A stretch of 35,248 nucleotides of DNA from Deferrisomatales bacterium (GTDB taxonomy: Bacteria > Desulfobacterota > Deferrisomatia > Deferrisomatales > JARGFW01), in contig JARGFW010000028.1 of NCBI GenBank assembly GCA_029211085.1, positions 1 through 35,248 of the forward strand. The letters run 5' to 3'. This document shows positions 33,866 to 35,248 of this stretch, piece by piece. The notes below the pieces were generated by a model. That model saw only the letters and a program-made list of their open reading frames with translations, did not search any database and was not told the DNA's origin. Position 1 is the stretch's first letter; each line of letters starts with the position of its first letter. Both the position numbers and the translations under genes were made by a program.

Positions 33866-35248
33866 CTACCCCCCCGCGGCCGGCGTGCTGCGGCCCTTCT
33901 GCGCCACGCCGAGGAGCCGCGTGAAGTCCTCCAGGATGGTGTAGCTGGCCGGTACCAGCACCAGGGTGATCGCCGTCGCCACCATCACCCCGAAGCCCAG
34001 GCTGATCGCCATGGGGATCAGGAACTGGGCCTGCACGCTCTTCTCCAGGATCATCGGCAGCAGCCCGAAGAACGTGGTCAGGGTGGTCAGCAGGATTGGC
34101 CGGAAGCGCTGCCCGCCGGCCTCCATCACCGCCTCGTGGAGCGGCGTTCCCCCCTCCCGGGCGCGGTTGATGTAGTCGATCATCACCAAGGAGTCGTTCA
34201 CCACCACCCCGGACAGGGCGACGATGCCGAACATGCTGAGGATGGTCATGGGCAACCCCATGAGCACGTGGCCGCCCACCGCCCCGACGATGCCGTAGGG
34301 GATCGCCGCCATCACGATCAGGGGCTGCAGGTAGGAACGGAACGGGATCGCCAGCAGAGCGTAGATGGCCAGCAGGGCGATGGCGAAGCCGCGCCACAGG
34401 CTCTCCAGGGACTCCCGCCGGCTCTTCTGCTGGCCCTCGAAGCTGTAGCTCAGCTCCGGGTGGTCGGCGAGCAGTCCCGGCAGGAAGTTGGCTTCCAGGT
34501 CGGCCAGCACGTCTTCGGCGTTGGCCACGTCCTCATCCACGTCGGCGGTGACGCTGATCACCCGCCGTCGTTCCTCCCGCCCGATGGAGGCGTAGCCGCG
34601 GCCCAACTCCACCTCGGCCACGGAGGCGAACGGCACCTCGGCCCCCTCGGCGGTGCGCACCCGCATCTTCTCGATGTCCCCCAGGGAGCGGCGCTCGGCC
34701 AGGGGGTAGCGCACCATCACCTTCAACTCGTCCCGACCCCGCTGGATGCGCAGGGCCTCGTCGCCGTAGTAGCCCTGGCGCACCTGGCGGGCCAGGTCCG
34801 CCAGGGTCAGGCCCAGGGTCCGGGCGGCGGGTTTCAGGCGCAGTTTCATCTCCATCTTGCCCTGGCGGAACGAGTCGCTGATGTCTTTCACCCCCGGGTA
34901 GTCGGCCAGCTCGCCCTTGACCCCCTCGGCGGCGACCTGCAGGGTCTCGAAGTGATCCCCGGAGAGTCGCACCACGATGGGGTCACCGGCGTTGAAGAGA
35001 CTGGAGGCGAAGGTGAGTTCCTCGGCTCCCGGCACCGCACCCGTGGCTTCCCGCCACAGGCTGGCGATGCGGGTGCTGGTGATGGAGCGCTGCTCCGACG
35101 CCAGGAGCTGCATCGCGACCGTGCCCAGGTGGGTCCCGCTGGACGCGGTCCCTCCCGGCCCGCCGGCGCCGGTGTGCCCCCCCACCAGGGTGTAGATGTG
35201 CTCGATGACCTTCCCCCCCGCCTCCCCGTGCTCCCCGTTCAACTCCCC
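33866..35248 (-). CDS. RND efflux pump inner-membrane protein, N-terminus beyond the window
   Basis: This is the C-terminal part (about 460 residues) of a resistance-nodulation-division transporter of AcrB/HAE-1 type. The frame is open to the right edge. It contains the second porter/docking region (periplasmic, with FASVAEVELGRGYASIGREE), then the last transmembrane block: FAIALLAIYALLAIPFRS, GVVVNDSLVMIDYIN, RPILLTTLTTFFGLLPM, and a final helix region near ATAITLVLVPA. The family exports drugs, metals or solvents by proton antiport in a tripartite complex. The adaptor and the N-terminal half should lie to the right. A methionine near 35242 is internal, not the start. Confidence 0.9.
   Translation of the reverse strand, partial: GELNGEHGEAGGKVIEHIYTLVGGHTGAGGPGGTASSGTHLGTVAMQLLASEQRSITSTRIASLWREATGAVPGAEELTFASSLFNAGDPIVVRLSGDHFETLQVAAEGVKGELADYPGVKDISDSFRQGKMEMKLRLKPAARTLGLTLADLARQVRQGYYGDEALRIQRGRDELKVMVRYPLAERRSLGDIEKMRVRTAEGAEVPFASVAEVELGRGYASIGREERRRVISVTADVDEDVANAEDVLADLEANFLPGLLADHPELSYSFEGQQKSRRESLESLWRGFAIALLAIYALLAIPFRSYLQPLIVMAAIPYGIVGAVGGHVLMGLPMTILSMFGIVALSGVVVNDSLVMIDYINRAREGGTPLHEAVMEAGGQRFRPILLTTLTTFFGLLPMILEKSVQAQFLIPMAISLGFGVMVATAITLVLVPASYTILEDFTRLLGVAQKGRSTPAAGG

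Overview
The window is about 35 kb of high-GC DNA packed with protein-coding genes. I found no rRNA, tRNA or CRISPR array. Several features suggest a Gram-negative, probably anaerobic deltaproteobacterium-type lineage (Desulfobacterota, Desulfuromonadota or Deferrisomatota). These are the DHH/CBS/tRNA-nucleotidyltransferase fusion, the long S41 peptidase, many GAF or receiver histidine kinases, a CoA-transferase/GNAT fusion, and a tungsten aldehyde oxidoreductase with ferredoxin and FAD subunits. The lineage is inferred from gene content, not from a search.

Left end (1-4,950, minus strand): a CpxRA-like response regulator and sensor kinase are coupled to an HlyD/MacA-type efflux adaptor that runs off the left edge. 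Upstream lies a soluble GAF-GAF histidine kinase with a clear promoter (TTGACG-N17-TATACA), divergent from a YfbR-like HD phosphohydrolase.

Central block (5,660-20,700, all minus): ten genes run in the same direction. They are an S41 processing peptidase, Era, Der, an M24 peptidase, a 75-residue membrane protein, an SSS-transporter/histidine kinase fusion of CbrA type, a CheY-like receiver, a receiver-kinase, XerD, and the DHH-CBS-tRNA nucleotidyltransferase. The small membrane protein, SSS-kinase, CheY-like protein and receiver-kinase abut or overlap and look like one multi-step phosphorelay.

20,900-26,000: PilZ protein, HNH nuclease, TtcA, Nudix hydrolase (plus strand), and an acetyl-CoA hydrolase/CoA-transferase fused to a GNAT domain.

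26,250-33,860: an accessory metabolic region. It holds an MFS transporter and HSL-type esterase (plus), an IclR regulator (minus), and a divergent aldehyde oxidoreductase operon (plus). The operon has a tungstopterin catalytic subunit, a four-cluster ferredoxin, a MoaD/ThiS-like protein, an FAD/NADH subunit and a small zinc-ribbon protein, and resembles the aorABCD set of Aromatoleum. The right end holds the C-terminal half of an RND efflux pump (minus).

The most unusual structure is a family of intergenic elements about 110-138 bp long. They are built from 7-bp tandem repeats (GTGAACN or CGTGAAG types) arranged as inverted arms around an unrelated centre. In the four arm-paired cases the upstream minus-strand gene ends at a TGA that lies inside the first arm.
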